64,000 nucleotides of DNA from CAVVFX01 sp963747535 (GTDB taxonomy: Bacteria; Acidobacteriota; Terriglobia; Bryobacterales; Bryobacteraceae): contig CAVVFX010000003.1 of the NCBI GenBank assembly GCA_963747535.1, forward strand, positions 372,001 to 436,000. Reading direction: 5' to 3'. The notes under the pieces were generated by a model that searched no databases, was not told the origin of the DNA, and saw only the letters and a program-made list of their open reading frames with translations. Position numbers and translations under genes: made by a program. Shown piece by piece: positions 45,463 through 52,968 of the stretch (the first letter of the stretch is position 1; every line of letters begins with the position of its first letter).

Positions 45463-45504
45463 TTTTCGCCGGCTCTCGCGCGCTGGAGAGACTTCTGCCA
45501 CATG

Positions 45505-45595
45505 CTTCCATCCTAGTACCCACTTGCAAAAATTGGCGCGCGGCTCAGCAACGACTTCCGAGGCACGACCGTTAGGGAGTGAGTTGCAAATTCGT
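45505..45595 (-). repeat. second dispersed repeat family, copy 2
   Basis: The reverse complement matches 37969-38074 over several blocks: TAACGGTCGTGCCTCGGAAG, GCTGAGCCGCGCGC and CCAATTTTTGCAAG. A stretch of about 20 bp present in the first copy is missing here. Confidence 0.6.
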
Positions 45596-45617
45596 TGAAT
45601 CAGTCGAATGCCCAACC

Positions 45618-45667
45618 GTGGGGCAGACCATCGTCTTTTGTGGTCTGCCCGGCTGCGCGGCAAGCCG
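45618..45667 (+). repeat. dispersed two-hairpin repeat, copy 12
   Basis: GGGCAGACCA and TGGTCTGCCC are intact. The second hairpin has one extra change (GGCTGCGCGGCAAGCC). It lies downstream of the HTH regulator gene, which is on the minus strand. Confidence 0.9.
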
Positions 45668-45700
45668 TAGACTTACGTCGCGAACTTCTAACTCAGGACA

Positions 45701-46921
45701 CTAGTCATTCGGCAGCGGAGCGGGGAGCAACAATGTCGTAGTGAATCCCGGCACCGTTGGAGTCATCCAACGGCGAGCCCGGGCGCGGCCGAACGCCTGC
45801 ACTCTGCCTGCAGCCGCGAGCGAGTCGAGCGCCCGCTGCACGGTGCGCTGGCTGGTACCGAGTGCCAGCGCCAGGGCCGAACTCGACCAGGATTCACCGT
45901 CCATGAGAAAGGCCAGCACCGCCCCATGCTCATCTTCGACGGGCCGTGCGAGTACCACCACCTCGCGTGCACTACAGGGCGCCATCCGAAACCCGCTCTT
46001 GGTCGCACTTACCGCGGCGAGTCCCCGAAGCATCCTGCGCAGCCGCCCGATTTCGACACGCAACCGTGCCCGGTGCGATTCGTCCGCGAGTTTCGCTCCG
46101 AATGCGCGCTTGAGCAGGACATCCAGCGGAACGTCTCCGGGCCACGCTTCCCCCAGCGCGCGTGCGAGTTCGAACAACACCGGACGGCTGGCGAGCGACA
46201 CCGCGTTGTCCGCGGCACGCACGACGTAACGGCACGCATCCACGACGAGCGCGTTCGAGGCCTGCAGTGCTTCGACATCCTCCAGTAGCAGCGTCCGTTC
46301 TGCGCCGTTGGCGATCAGGCGCGCGGCAGGCGTGTTTAGTACCAGGGATGCACTTTCCACCTCGGCCATGAGCCCGGGGACATCGGCCTGGCAGGCAGCG
46401 AGTCTGGCGCGGGCGAGCGCGTCGCGCGCCGCCTTGGTTTGGAGGCGCCGCAACGCGATACCGCAAGCCACCAATTCGTGGACGGCCTTCAACACGGGCG
46501 GGAGGTTCGTGGGGTCGAGCTGCCCGAGCATGTGCTCGGCCTCCTCGATGCGGCTGATCAGCAGGAGGCGCCGCACCTCGAGGTACCGCGCGTGCGCGGC
46601 GTTGAGCCGGTCGCCATGCGCCTCGAGTGTCGCGCGAGCCGCATCGAGCGACTTCACTGGCCAACTCAGATCGCGCGAGGCGAGCGCAATCTCCGCTTCG
46701 GCGACCAGGCACCTCGCGCGAGCTACCGCCTCTCTCGGACTGAAGGCGCGAGCGGCGCGTCGCAAGAGAGCCTTGGCCCGGACCAGATCGCCCATCTGCG
46801 CCATCGCAATGCCGCGAAGCGCCAGTGCGGGCGCGTCATCCCGCAGGGAGACCCGCTTTAAGGCGCCGAGTGGGTCGCCGGCGGCCAGCGCTCGCGCCGC
46901 GGCCGTGATTAGCGAGTCCAT
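45701..46921 (-). CDS. putative transcriptional regulator with a C-terminal helix-turn-helix
   Basis: The 406-residue protein has a long, helical N-terminal part with TPR-like repeats. A region near 280-300 is arginine-rich (RARLRVEIGRLRRML), and a C-terminal winged HTH-like segment follows (SSALALALGTSQRTVQRALDSLAAAGRVQAFGRARARRW). The repeats probably sense or mediate dimerisation. It is divergent from a short membrane peptide gene and a DUF899 gene. The gene order suggests that it regulates them. Its codon use is strongly GC-rich. Confidence 0.7.
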   Translation of the reverse strand: MDSLITAAARALAAGDPLGALKRVSLRDDAPALALRGIAMAQMGDLVRAKALLRRAARAFSPREAVARARCLVAEAEIALASRDLSWPVKSLDAARATLEAHGDRLNAAHARYLEVRRLLLISRIEEAEHMLGQLDPTNLPPVLKAVHELVACGIALRRLQTKAARDALARARLAACQADVPGLMAEVESASLVLNTPAARLIANGAERTLLLEDVEALQASNALVVDACRYVVRAADNAVSLASRPVLFELARALGEAWPGDVPLDVLLKRAFGAKLADESHRARLRVEIGRLRRMLRGLAAVSATKSGFRMAPCSAREVVVLARPVEDEHGAVLAFLMDGESWSSSALALALGTSQRTVQRALDSLAAAGRVQAFGRARARRWMTPTVPGFTTTLLLPAPLPND

Positions 46922-47075
46922 GTCGATCCGGCGCGCCGCTGGTTTTGTAATCCCGCCACACTTGTCACTCCCGGCATTTCAGCATTCCGCGTTAAGTTTA
47001 TCTCGTGAGCAGCAGGAGCGAGAACTGAAAGAAGTAGCAAACGATACGGAATCAGAAGCTTGAGAGGAGAGACCT

Positions 47076-47222
47076 ATGTGTCCAGTATGCGTCGCAAGCG
47101 CAGCAGTAATGGTAGCCGGTGCCGGATCCACGGGAGGAATTCTGGCGGTGTGCATCGGCAAGTTCAGAAAATTTTTCAGCGCGAATCGGCTCGGTCGGTT
47201 CCAGAAAGTAAAGGAGAAATAA
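47076..47222 (+). CDS. 48-residue small membrane protein (MCPVC type)
   Basis: The ATG at 47076 follows a GAGGAGAG ribosome-binding site. The peptide begins MCPVCVASAAVMVAGAGSTG, with two cysteines spaced CxxC. It has one hydrophobic helix and a basic tail with FRKFFSANR. The gene ends 1 bp before the DUF899 start codon. As far as I recall, small proteins with this opening are often found just upstream of DUF899 genes. A role in redox or metal handling at the membrane is possible, but not shown. Confidence 0.6.
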   Translation: MCPVCVASAAVMVAGAGSTGGILAVCIGKFRKFFSANRLGRFQKVKEK

Positions 47223-47223
47223 G

Positions 47224-48027
47224 ATGACTACAAACCAGGAAAGAGATCAGGAACACGGGAAAGGAGGGCATCTCGCGGTCAACACACCCCCGATTGTTTC
47301 GCAGCAGGAATGGGAGGCTGCGCGCCAACAACTCCTCGCGAAGGAGAAGGCGCTGACCCGCTCCCGCGACGCACTGGCCGCCGAACGACGGCGGATGCCT
47401 TGGGTGGCTGTGGACAAGAAGTACGAGTTCGACGGACCCAAGGGCAAGGTCAGCCTGCTCGATTTGTTCGAGGGCCGCCCTCAGCTGATCGTCTATCGCG
47501 CCTTCTTCGAGCCGGGGGTGTTCGGCTGGCCCGAGCACGCCTGCCGCGGCTGCTCCCTGGGTGCCGATCAGGTGTCCCACCTGGCACATCTGAACGCCCG
47601 CGACACCACCCTCGCCTACGCCTCTCGCGCACCGCAACCGGACATCGCGCGACTGAAGGCGCGGATGGGCTGGGAGATGCCGTGGTACACCATCACCGAC
47701 AGCTTCGACGCGGACTTCGGCGTCCATGAATGGCACGGCCACAACGTATTCTTCCGCGATGGCGAGCGGGTCTTCCGGACATACTTCATCAACAACCGCG
47801 GAGACGAGGCGATGGGAACCACCTGGAGCTACCTCGACCTCACGCCGCTCGGCCGCCAGGAGACTTGGGAGGACTCGCCCGAGGGTTACCCCCAGACCCC
47901 GCCCTACAAGTGGTGGAACTGGCACGACACCTACGACGCCGAGGCCTCGCCTAACCCGAAATGGGTCGATATAATAACCAACCCTCAAGAAGCCGCCCGA
48001 AAGCGCGATTCAGAGGAGAAAGCATGA
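47224..48027 (+). CDS. DUF899-family thioredoxin-like protein
   Basis: The 267-residue protein has the DUF899 hallmarks LIVYRAFFEP, HACRGCSLGADQVSHL, FGVHEWHGHNVFFRDGERV and a late YKWWNWHDTYD. The fold resembles AhpC/thioredoxin, and the CRGC pair is in the position of a redox centre. Activity has not been proven for the family. The start codon ATG lies 1 bp after the small membrane gene. The HTH regulator gene is divergent and 300 bp away, so the three may form one regulated locus. Confidence 0.85.
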   Translation: MTTNQERDQEHGKGGHLAVNTPPIVSQQEWEAARQQLLAKEKALTRSRDALAAERRRMPWVAVDKKYEFDGPKGKVSLLDLFEGRPQLIVYRAFFEPGVFGWPEHACRGCSLGADQVSHLAHLNARDTTLAYASRAPQPDIARLKARMGWEMPWYTITDSFDADFGVHEWHGHNVFFRDGERVFRTYFINNRGDEAMGTTWSYLDLTPLGRQETWEDSPEGYPQTPPYKWWNWHDTYDAEASPNPKWVDIITNPQEAARKRDSEEKA

Positions 48028-48040
48028 AAGACATCGTGAG

Positions 48041-48058
48041 GCGAGCCATCAGGCTCGC
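48041..48058 (+). terminator. hairpin after the DUF899 gene
   Basis: GCGAGCC/GGCTCGC is a 7-bp perfect stem with a 4-nt loop. It lies 13 bp after the DUF899 stop. The T-run is short. A 21-codon open frame (48024-48089) that overlaps the stop by ATGA passes through it and is probably not a real gene. Confidence 0.5.
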
Positions 48059-48371
48059 TTCTCGGCTTTGGTCTTTTGCACTACATTAGACCCGAGAATT
48101 TTTCCGGCGCGCAGTTCTGTAGGGCGGACGCCCACGTCCGCAAGCGACCCCCTGGTCGCGCAAGCGACAGGCTTTGGTGTGCGAAGCGGCCTGGACTGCG
48201 GCCGCTTCTGCGGCTCTGCCTCCGGAGAAACGCGCTTTCCCCATTACCTGAGTCACATCACCTTTTATCAATAGAACCAACAACTTAACCCTTCCACCCC
48301 CACTGCGTACTTTACTATGAAGGCGAAAGAGCATAAATCGAGCCTCTTATCACACCAAAGGAACTTAAATC
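48059..48371. other. non-coding interval with repeat remnants
   Basis: Segments such as GTAGGGCGGACGCCCACGTCC and CCTGGTCGCGCAAGCGACAGG (each read as inverted pairs) fill this 310-bp gap. No gene family is recognised. The direct start of the next gene is at 48372. Confidence 0.5.
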
Positions 48372-49016
48372 ATGGCCACACCCAGTCAAATTGCAGCCAA
48401 TATAGCGAATTCTAAAAAAAGTACCGGACCCAAAACCGATGCGGGCAAGGCGAAGTCCTCCCGCAACCACCTCTCCCACGGCTTCGCCTCCAGCACCGCC
48501 AGACTCATTGACGGTGAAGATCCCGAAGAACTCAAGGCCCTCCTCGACGACCTCCTGAGCCAATACCAACCCGCCAATCCGACCGAGCAGATCCTCGTCG
48601 AAAAAATGGCCCAGAACCAATGGCTCAGCCAGCGCGCCTTCCGCCTCCAGAGCGACGCGTTCTCTAGCGGGATGTTTCGCCTGACCACCAGGCTCACCAT
48701 CTCCAAGGACCTCGGCGTCCTGATTCGCTACCGTACTTCTGCCGAAAATGCCTTCCACAAAGCCCACAACGAACTTGTAAAGGCCCAAAAAGAAAGGGAA
48801 AAGTCCGAAATTGGCTTCGAACCGCAAAACGCCGTCCAGCCCTCCGGCGCTCCACTCGCCAATAAAACCGAGCCGAAAACGGCTCCCACAACCTCGATCA
48901 AGACCGATTTCCCGGCCGCACCAGCCTCTTCCTTCGCTCCGGGAGCTCAACCAGTCACGAAAATCACTCCTGACGTCCCGGACCTCACGATCGACTTCCT
49001 CAAAAACGCTGCCTGA
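48372..49016 (+). CDS. protein of unknown function with a conserved STGPKT motif
   Basis: The 214-residue protein starts MATPSQIAANIANSKKSTGPKT and continues DAGKAKSSRNHLSHGFAS. This is a sequence pattern that occurs, as far as I recall, in large paralogous groups in Acidobacteria and Planctomycetes. A central helical region follows (LKALLDDLLSQYQPANPTEQ), then a Pro/Ala-rich tail. It has no signal peptide or clear active site. The ATG has no strong ribosome-binding site, though a GGAAC lies upstream. The biological role is unknown. Confidence 0.7.
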   Translation: MATPSQIAANIANSKKSTGPKTDAGKAKSSRNHLSHGFASSTARLIDGEDPEELKALLDDLLSQYQPANPTEQILVEKMAQNQWLSQRAFRLQSDAFSSGMFRLTTRLTISKDLGVLIRYRTSAENAFHKAHNELVKAQKEREKSEIGFEPQNAVQPSGAPLANKTEPKTAPTTSIKTDFPAAPASSFAPGAQPVTKITPDVPDLTIDFLKNAA

Positions 49017-49170
49017 AGCGCTTTTTGACGTCGATCCTCGACCCGCCTGCCACCCGCCGCGCCCGTACTATGCCCGCATTGCGATAGTCGTCCCCACGGA
49101 AGTTTGCGGTCCAACATTCTTACGGCCCCGCGAGATATAATGATTCCATTACTTGAGGCAAGGAGTACAC

Positions 49171-50547
49171 GTGTTCAAGCCGATTTCCCGCAGAACTCTC
49201 TTGAAAGGTGCGGGCGCCGCGATGGCGTTACCATGGCTCGAAACCATGGCGTCAGCCGCACCTTCCACCGGCCCGCAGACCCTATCCGAGCCGCCGCTCC
49301 GCATGGCATTCATGTTCCTGCCGAATGGCGTCCGTCCCGACCACTGGACTCCCGAAGGAGATGCTGAAGATTACGAACTCACCCCGCATCTCAAACCCCT
49401 CGAAAGCTTGAAGCCGGACTTCATCCTGCTCGAAAACCTGTGGAACAAGAACACCGTCGGACGTAACGGCCATTGGCCGAAAGTGCCGGCATGGCTTTCG
49501 GGCGGCTATGTGGAGCGCACCTCCGGTGACGACCTCGATTCCGGAGGCACCAGCATCGATCAGTTCGCCGCATTACAGATCGGCGATAGAACTGCGCTGC
49601 CCACGTTCGAACTCGGCCTCGAAACCTTGCGCACCGGCATCGACACCGCTGGCGGCGGCTTCGCCCGCATGTACGGATCGTTTCTTTCCTGGCGCGATCC
49701 GCATACGCCGGTGCCGAAGGAGATCATTCCGCAACTCGCGTTTGACCGACTGTTCCGCAACCGTAGAGGGCCCGCGCTATCCGGCGTGGACCCGAATCAT
49801 CCCGCGCTGTTGAACTCGCTGCAGCGCGACGACACCAGCGTTCTGGACCTGGTGATGAGTGATGCGCAAGCCGTCAAGAAGCAGGGCAGCGCGTCCGATC
49901 GCGTGCGTCTCGAGGAGTATTTTGAATCCATCCGTTCCGTCGAGCAGCGCCTCGAAGCCTCCATGCGCCCGCAGAAGCGCTGGATCAATCAGGGCAAGTT
50001 CCCGCTCGACCGCCCCTCGCCCGGCATTCCCGAGACTCACGCGGAGCATCTCCGCGTCATGCTGGATATCTTCGCGCTCGCGTTCTGGAGCGATACCACC
50101 CGCATCGGCACGTTCATGCTCGGTGACGCGCAGAGTGCCGTGGATTACTCGTTCCTCCCCGGAGTGAAGGGCGCGTTCCATACGCTGTCGCACCACGGCG
50201 ACATCCCCGCCACGCGCGATCAATATGAAAAGATCATCAACTGGAATGTCGAGCAGATGGCGTACTTCCTCAACCGGATGAAGAGCCTCGACGAAGGCGG
50301 CACTTCGCTGCTCGATAATTCCATGATCATGTTCGGCGGCTCGCTCAAAGACGGGAATCAACATCTCGAGGAAAATCTTCCGCTGCTCCTCGCGGGCCGC
50401 GGAAAAGGCGCGCTGCGTCCGGGGCGCCGTTTACGGGCCGCGCCCAAAACGCCGTTGTGCAACCTTTATCTGTCGCTGCTCGATCGCATGGGAGTAAAAG
50501 CAGGTTCCTTCGGAGACAGCACCGGCCGCCTGGAAGGCCTTGCGTAA
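49171..50547 (+). CDS. Tat-exported DUF1552 protein
   Basis: The start is GTG at 49171, because an AAGGAG ribosome-binding site lies 6 bp before it. A TTG at 49153 is upstream of that site. The 458-residue protein begins with a twin-arginine signal (FKPISRRTLLKGAGAAMALP). DUF1552 landmarks follow: FMFLPNGVRPDHWTPEG, then DSGGTSIDQFAA, LSHHGD and LLDNSMIMFGGSLKDGNQH. In Planctomycetes and Acidobacteria the family is encoded beside the DUF1587/1588/1592/1595 cytochrome-like proteins. The stop codon overlaps the start of such a gene here. It probably forms a periplasmic partner of unknown catalysis. Confidence 0.85.
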   Translation: MFKPISRRTLLKGAGAAMALPWLETMASAAPSTGPQTLSEPPLRMAFMFLPNGVRPDHWTPEGDAEDYELTPHLKPLESLKPDFILLENLWNKNTVGRNGHWPKVPAWLSGGYVERTSGDDLDSGGTSIDQFAALQIGDRTALPTFELGLETLRTGIDTAGGGFARMYGSFLSWRDPHTPVPKEIIPQLAFDRLFRNRRGPALSGVDPNHPALLNSLQRDDTSVLDLVMSDAQAVKKQGSASDRVRLEEYFESIRSVEQRLEASMRPQKRWINQGKFPLDRPSPGIPETHAEHLRVMLDIFALAFWSDTTRIGTFMLGDAQSAVDYSFLPGVKGAFHTLSHHGDIPATRDQYEKIINWNVEQMAYFLNRMKSLDEGGTSLLDNSMIMFGGSLKDGNQHLEENLPLLLAGRGKGALRPGRRLRAAPKTPLCNLYLSLLDRMGVKAGSFGDSTGRLEGLA

Positions 50548-52892
50548 TGTCCCGCCCTCCCCGTACGGCAGACCATCGTTTTTCGTGGTCTGCCAGGCTG
50601 CGAAGCAGCCTTCTATACTTCACACCCGCTTTAATGCTCGCGGCCTCCGCGCCCTCTACTGATTTCACCCAATCGATTCGCCCGGTCCTGGCCGAGAACT
50701 GCGCGATGTGCCACAACCCCAGCAAGCCACGCAACCCGGCCAATTTCCTCAAGGCACAGACCGCCAGGGATATCGAAGCGGATCGCGGCTTATGGCACAA
50801 CGTCGCTGCCCAACTGCGCAACCGTACCATGCCTCCCATCGCATCCAAGCTGACCGAAGAGGACCGGCTGCGCATCGCCACCTGGATCGACAACGATCTT
50901 CGCCAGACGGCCTGCAGCGGAGGCGATTACGCGGGCGCCTCGGCTTTCCGCAGACTCAACCGGCGCGAATACCACAACACCATCCGCGATCTGCTGGGCA
51001 TTGACTTCGATGTCTCGCTGTTGTTTCCGGCGGACGGAACCGGTGGCTCGGGCTTCGACACCAACGGCGAAACGCTGTTCGTGCCGCCCGTGTTGATGGA
51101 GCGCTATATGACCGCGGCCCAGCAGATTCTCGACCGCGTGATTGTGACTCCGCCGTTGTCCAAAGCCTTTGCCCCTAAGGAGAAGATCGCGCCCGGCGCC
51201 GAGTTAACTTTGACCATTCCCGTTTATCTCGATGGTGATTACACCATCGTGGCGGCCCAGGAACACACCGACACGCCTGCCACCCTGACTCTGAAAGTCG
51301 ACGGAGTGGTCGCCGGCAATCTGGCGGGCAGGAATTTGCGGGGAGCTCCTAAGACTCGTCTATCCGAGCTGTCGAAAAAGACTCTGGCTCGCAATCTGTC
51401 CAGGATTCAAGTTCGCCTGACCCGCGGCGACCACACGCTCTCGCTCGGGGGTGGTGAGGCGCCGGCAGGAATCACCAGTGTGACGGTGGATCAGGTTCCC
51501 GAAGCCGTGTCGCCCGAGAAGCGCGCCTTGCATTACCGACTCCTCGGTACCGAGCCCGGAGAGGAACCGCTCCAGCCGCGCAAGGCAGCCCGGGAAGTGT
51601 TGGCGTCGTTTCTGCCGCGAGCCTTTCGCCGCCCCGTGGAAGCCTCGGAGATCGATCGCTTCATGGCTCTGTTCGATCGCTCCGCGCAACGCGGCGACCC
51701 CTATACCGAGAGCATGAAACTCGCGCTGCGGGGCGTCTTGGTGTGGCCCGACTTCCTGTTCCGTTTGGAGAAGCGCAATCCCACGCCGGGCATCCACCCG
51801 TTGAGCCAGTACGAAATCGCGACGCGGTTATCGTACTTTCTCTGGTCCACCATACCGGATGACCAACTGACACGGCTGGCGGATCAGGGACGTTTGCAGG
51901 ATCCGGCGGTTTTGCAGGCGCAGGTGGAACGGATGCTCGACGATCCACGGTCCCGCGCCTTCGTCGACACTTTCGTCGGTCAGTGGCTGGGCACCCAGGA
52001 TCTGGGAGGACGCGTTGCGCCCCTGCTCACCGAACTGCAGTCGTTCTATACTCCCGACGTTGCCGCGGATTTGCGCACCGAGCCGATCCTGTTGTTCGAC
52101 TACATCCTGGGCGAGAATCGTAGCCTGATTGAACTGCTCAACGCCGATTACACGTTTCTCACCGAGCGGCTGGTGAAGTTCTATCAGCTCGAAGGCAAGG
52201 TCGATGTCCAGGGCAACCAGTTCAAGCTGGTCAAGTGGCCGGACAACCATCGCGGCGGCGTCATCGAGATGGGCGCGGTGTTGGCCATGACGTCGCATTA
52301 CGAGCAGACGAGTCCGGTGCTGCGCGGCGCGTGGGCCCTCGAAACGCTGCTCGGCACACCGGTGCCCCCTCCGCCGCCTAACGTGCCGCCGCTCGATCCC
52401 GACAAGAAGCTCAAGGATCTCAGCGTCCGTCAAAAGCTGGAGCAGCATCGCGCCAATGCGCAGTGCGCCGCTTGCCACAAGTTGATGGACCCGATCGGTT
52501 TCGCGCTGGAGAATTTCGACTGGATGGGACGCTGGCGCGAGAAAGAATCGAACGGCCAGCCCCTCGATACTTCGGGAGAGTTGCCTGCCGGTGAAAAATT
52601 CAATGGACCGGTGGAGTTGCGCCAGGCGCTGCTCAATCGGAAAGACGATTTTCTGCGTCACCTGACCGGTAAGATGCTCGGCTATGCGCTGGGCCGCGGC
52701 CTGCAGGATGGCGACAGTTGCACGGTTCAGCACCTGGTAGACGATCTCGCGAAAAACGGCTATCGCGCGCGGACGCTGATACGGGAAATTGTGCTCAGCG
52801 TCCCCTTCCGGAATACCCAGGGCGGAGTAGTCGCCATCAGCTCAGCGTCGCCTCCGCCCCCCAAGCGGGAGCGCCCGATGGTAACGAAGTAA
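50547..52892 (+). CDS. exported DUF1587/1592/1588/1585-type haem protein, repeat-derived N-terminus
   Basis: The ATG at 50547 overlaps the upstream stop (TAATG), giving 781 residues. An ATG at 50457 would start inside the DUF1552 gene. A first haem motif CAMCH (52-56) and a late one CAACH (640-644) frame the DUF1587-1592-1588-1585 domains. Landmarks are FRRLNRREYHNTIRDLLG, RYLSYFLWSTIPDD-like RLSYFLWSTIPDD and DPIGFALENFDWMG. It is likely a periplasmic electron-transfer or oxidation protein. Codons 6-21 are a repeat copy, read as RTADHRFSWSARLRSS. This forms the basic start of the signal peptide, before the hydrophobic part LLYFTPALMLAAS. Confidence 0.85.
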   Translation: MSRPPRTADHRFSWSARLRSSLLYFTPALMLAASAPSTDFTQSIRPVLAENCAMCHNPSKPRNPANFLKAQTARDIEADRGLWHNVAAQLRNRTMPPIASKLTEEDRLRIATWIDNDLRQTACSGGDYAGASAFRRLNRREYHNTIRDLLGIDFDVSLLFPADGTGGSGFDTNGETLFVPPVLMERYMTAAQQILDRVIVTPPLSKAFAPKEKIAPGAELTLTIPVYLDGDYTIVAAQEHTDTPATLTLKVDGVVAGNLAGRNLRGAPKTRLSELSKKTLARNLSRIQVRLTRGDHTLSLGGGEAPAGITSVTVDQVPEAVSPEKRALHYRLLGTEPGEEPLQPRKAAREVLASFLPRAFRRPVEASEIDRFMALFDRSAQRGDPYTESMKLALRGVLVWPDFLFRLEKRNPTPGIHPLSQYEIATRLSYFLWSTIPDDQLTRLADQGRLQDPAVLQAQVERMLDDPRSRAFVDTFVGQWLGTQDLGGRVAPLLTELQSFYTPDVAADLRTEPILLFDYILGENRSLIELLNADYTFLTERLVKFYQLEGKVDVQGNQFKLVKWPDNHRGGVIEMGAVLAMTSHYEQTSPVLRGAWALETLLGTPVPPPPPNVPPLDPDKKLKDLSVRQKLEQHRANAQCAACHKLMDPIGFALENFDWMGRWREKESNGQPLDTSGELPAGEKFNGPVELRQALLNRKDDFLRHLTGKMLGYALGRGLQDGDSCTVQHLVDDLAKNGYRARTLIREIVLSVPFRNTQGGVVAISSASPPPPKRERPMVTK
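50563..50610 (+). repeat. dispersed two-hairpin repeat, copy 13, in the start of the DUF1592 gene
   Basis: CGGCAGACCA and TGGTCTGCCA pair at 8-9 positions, then GGCTGC/GCAGCC. It occupies codons 6-21 of the gene. Confidence 0.9.
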
Positions 52893-52901
52893 CCGGCTCC
52901 C

Positions 52902-52950
52902 GTGGGGCAGACCATCGTCTTCTGTGGTCTTCCCGGCTGTGCAGCAGCCG
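52902..52950 (+). repeat. dispersed two-hairpin repeat, copy 14, between convergent genes
   Basis: GGGCAGACCA and TGGTCTTCCC (one mismatch), then GGCTGT/GCAGCC. It lies 10 bp after the DUF1592 stop and before the minus-strand hydrolase. Confidence 0.85.
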
Positions 52951-52968
52951 CTTTGAGCGCGACCCGGC

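Noticed and set aside
48024..48089. A 21-codon frame overlapping the DUF899 stop by ATGA
   Set aside because: It runs through a hairpin and is too short, with no supporting evidence; it could be a remnant of a longer gene.
50457..50546. Upstream start of the DUF1592 gene inside the DUF1552 gene
   Set aside because: The ATG at 50547 overlaps the DUF1552 stop by one base and gives a normal signal peptide.
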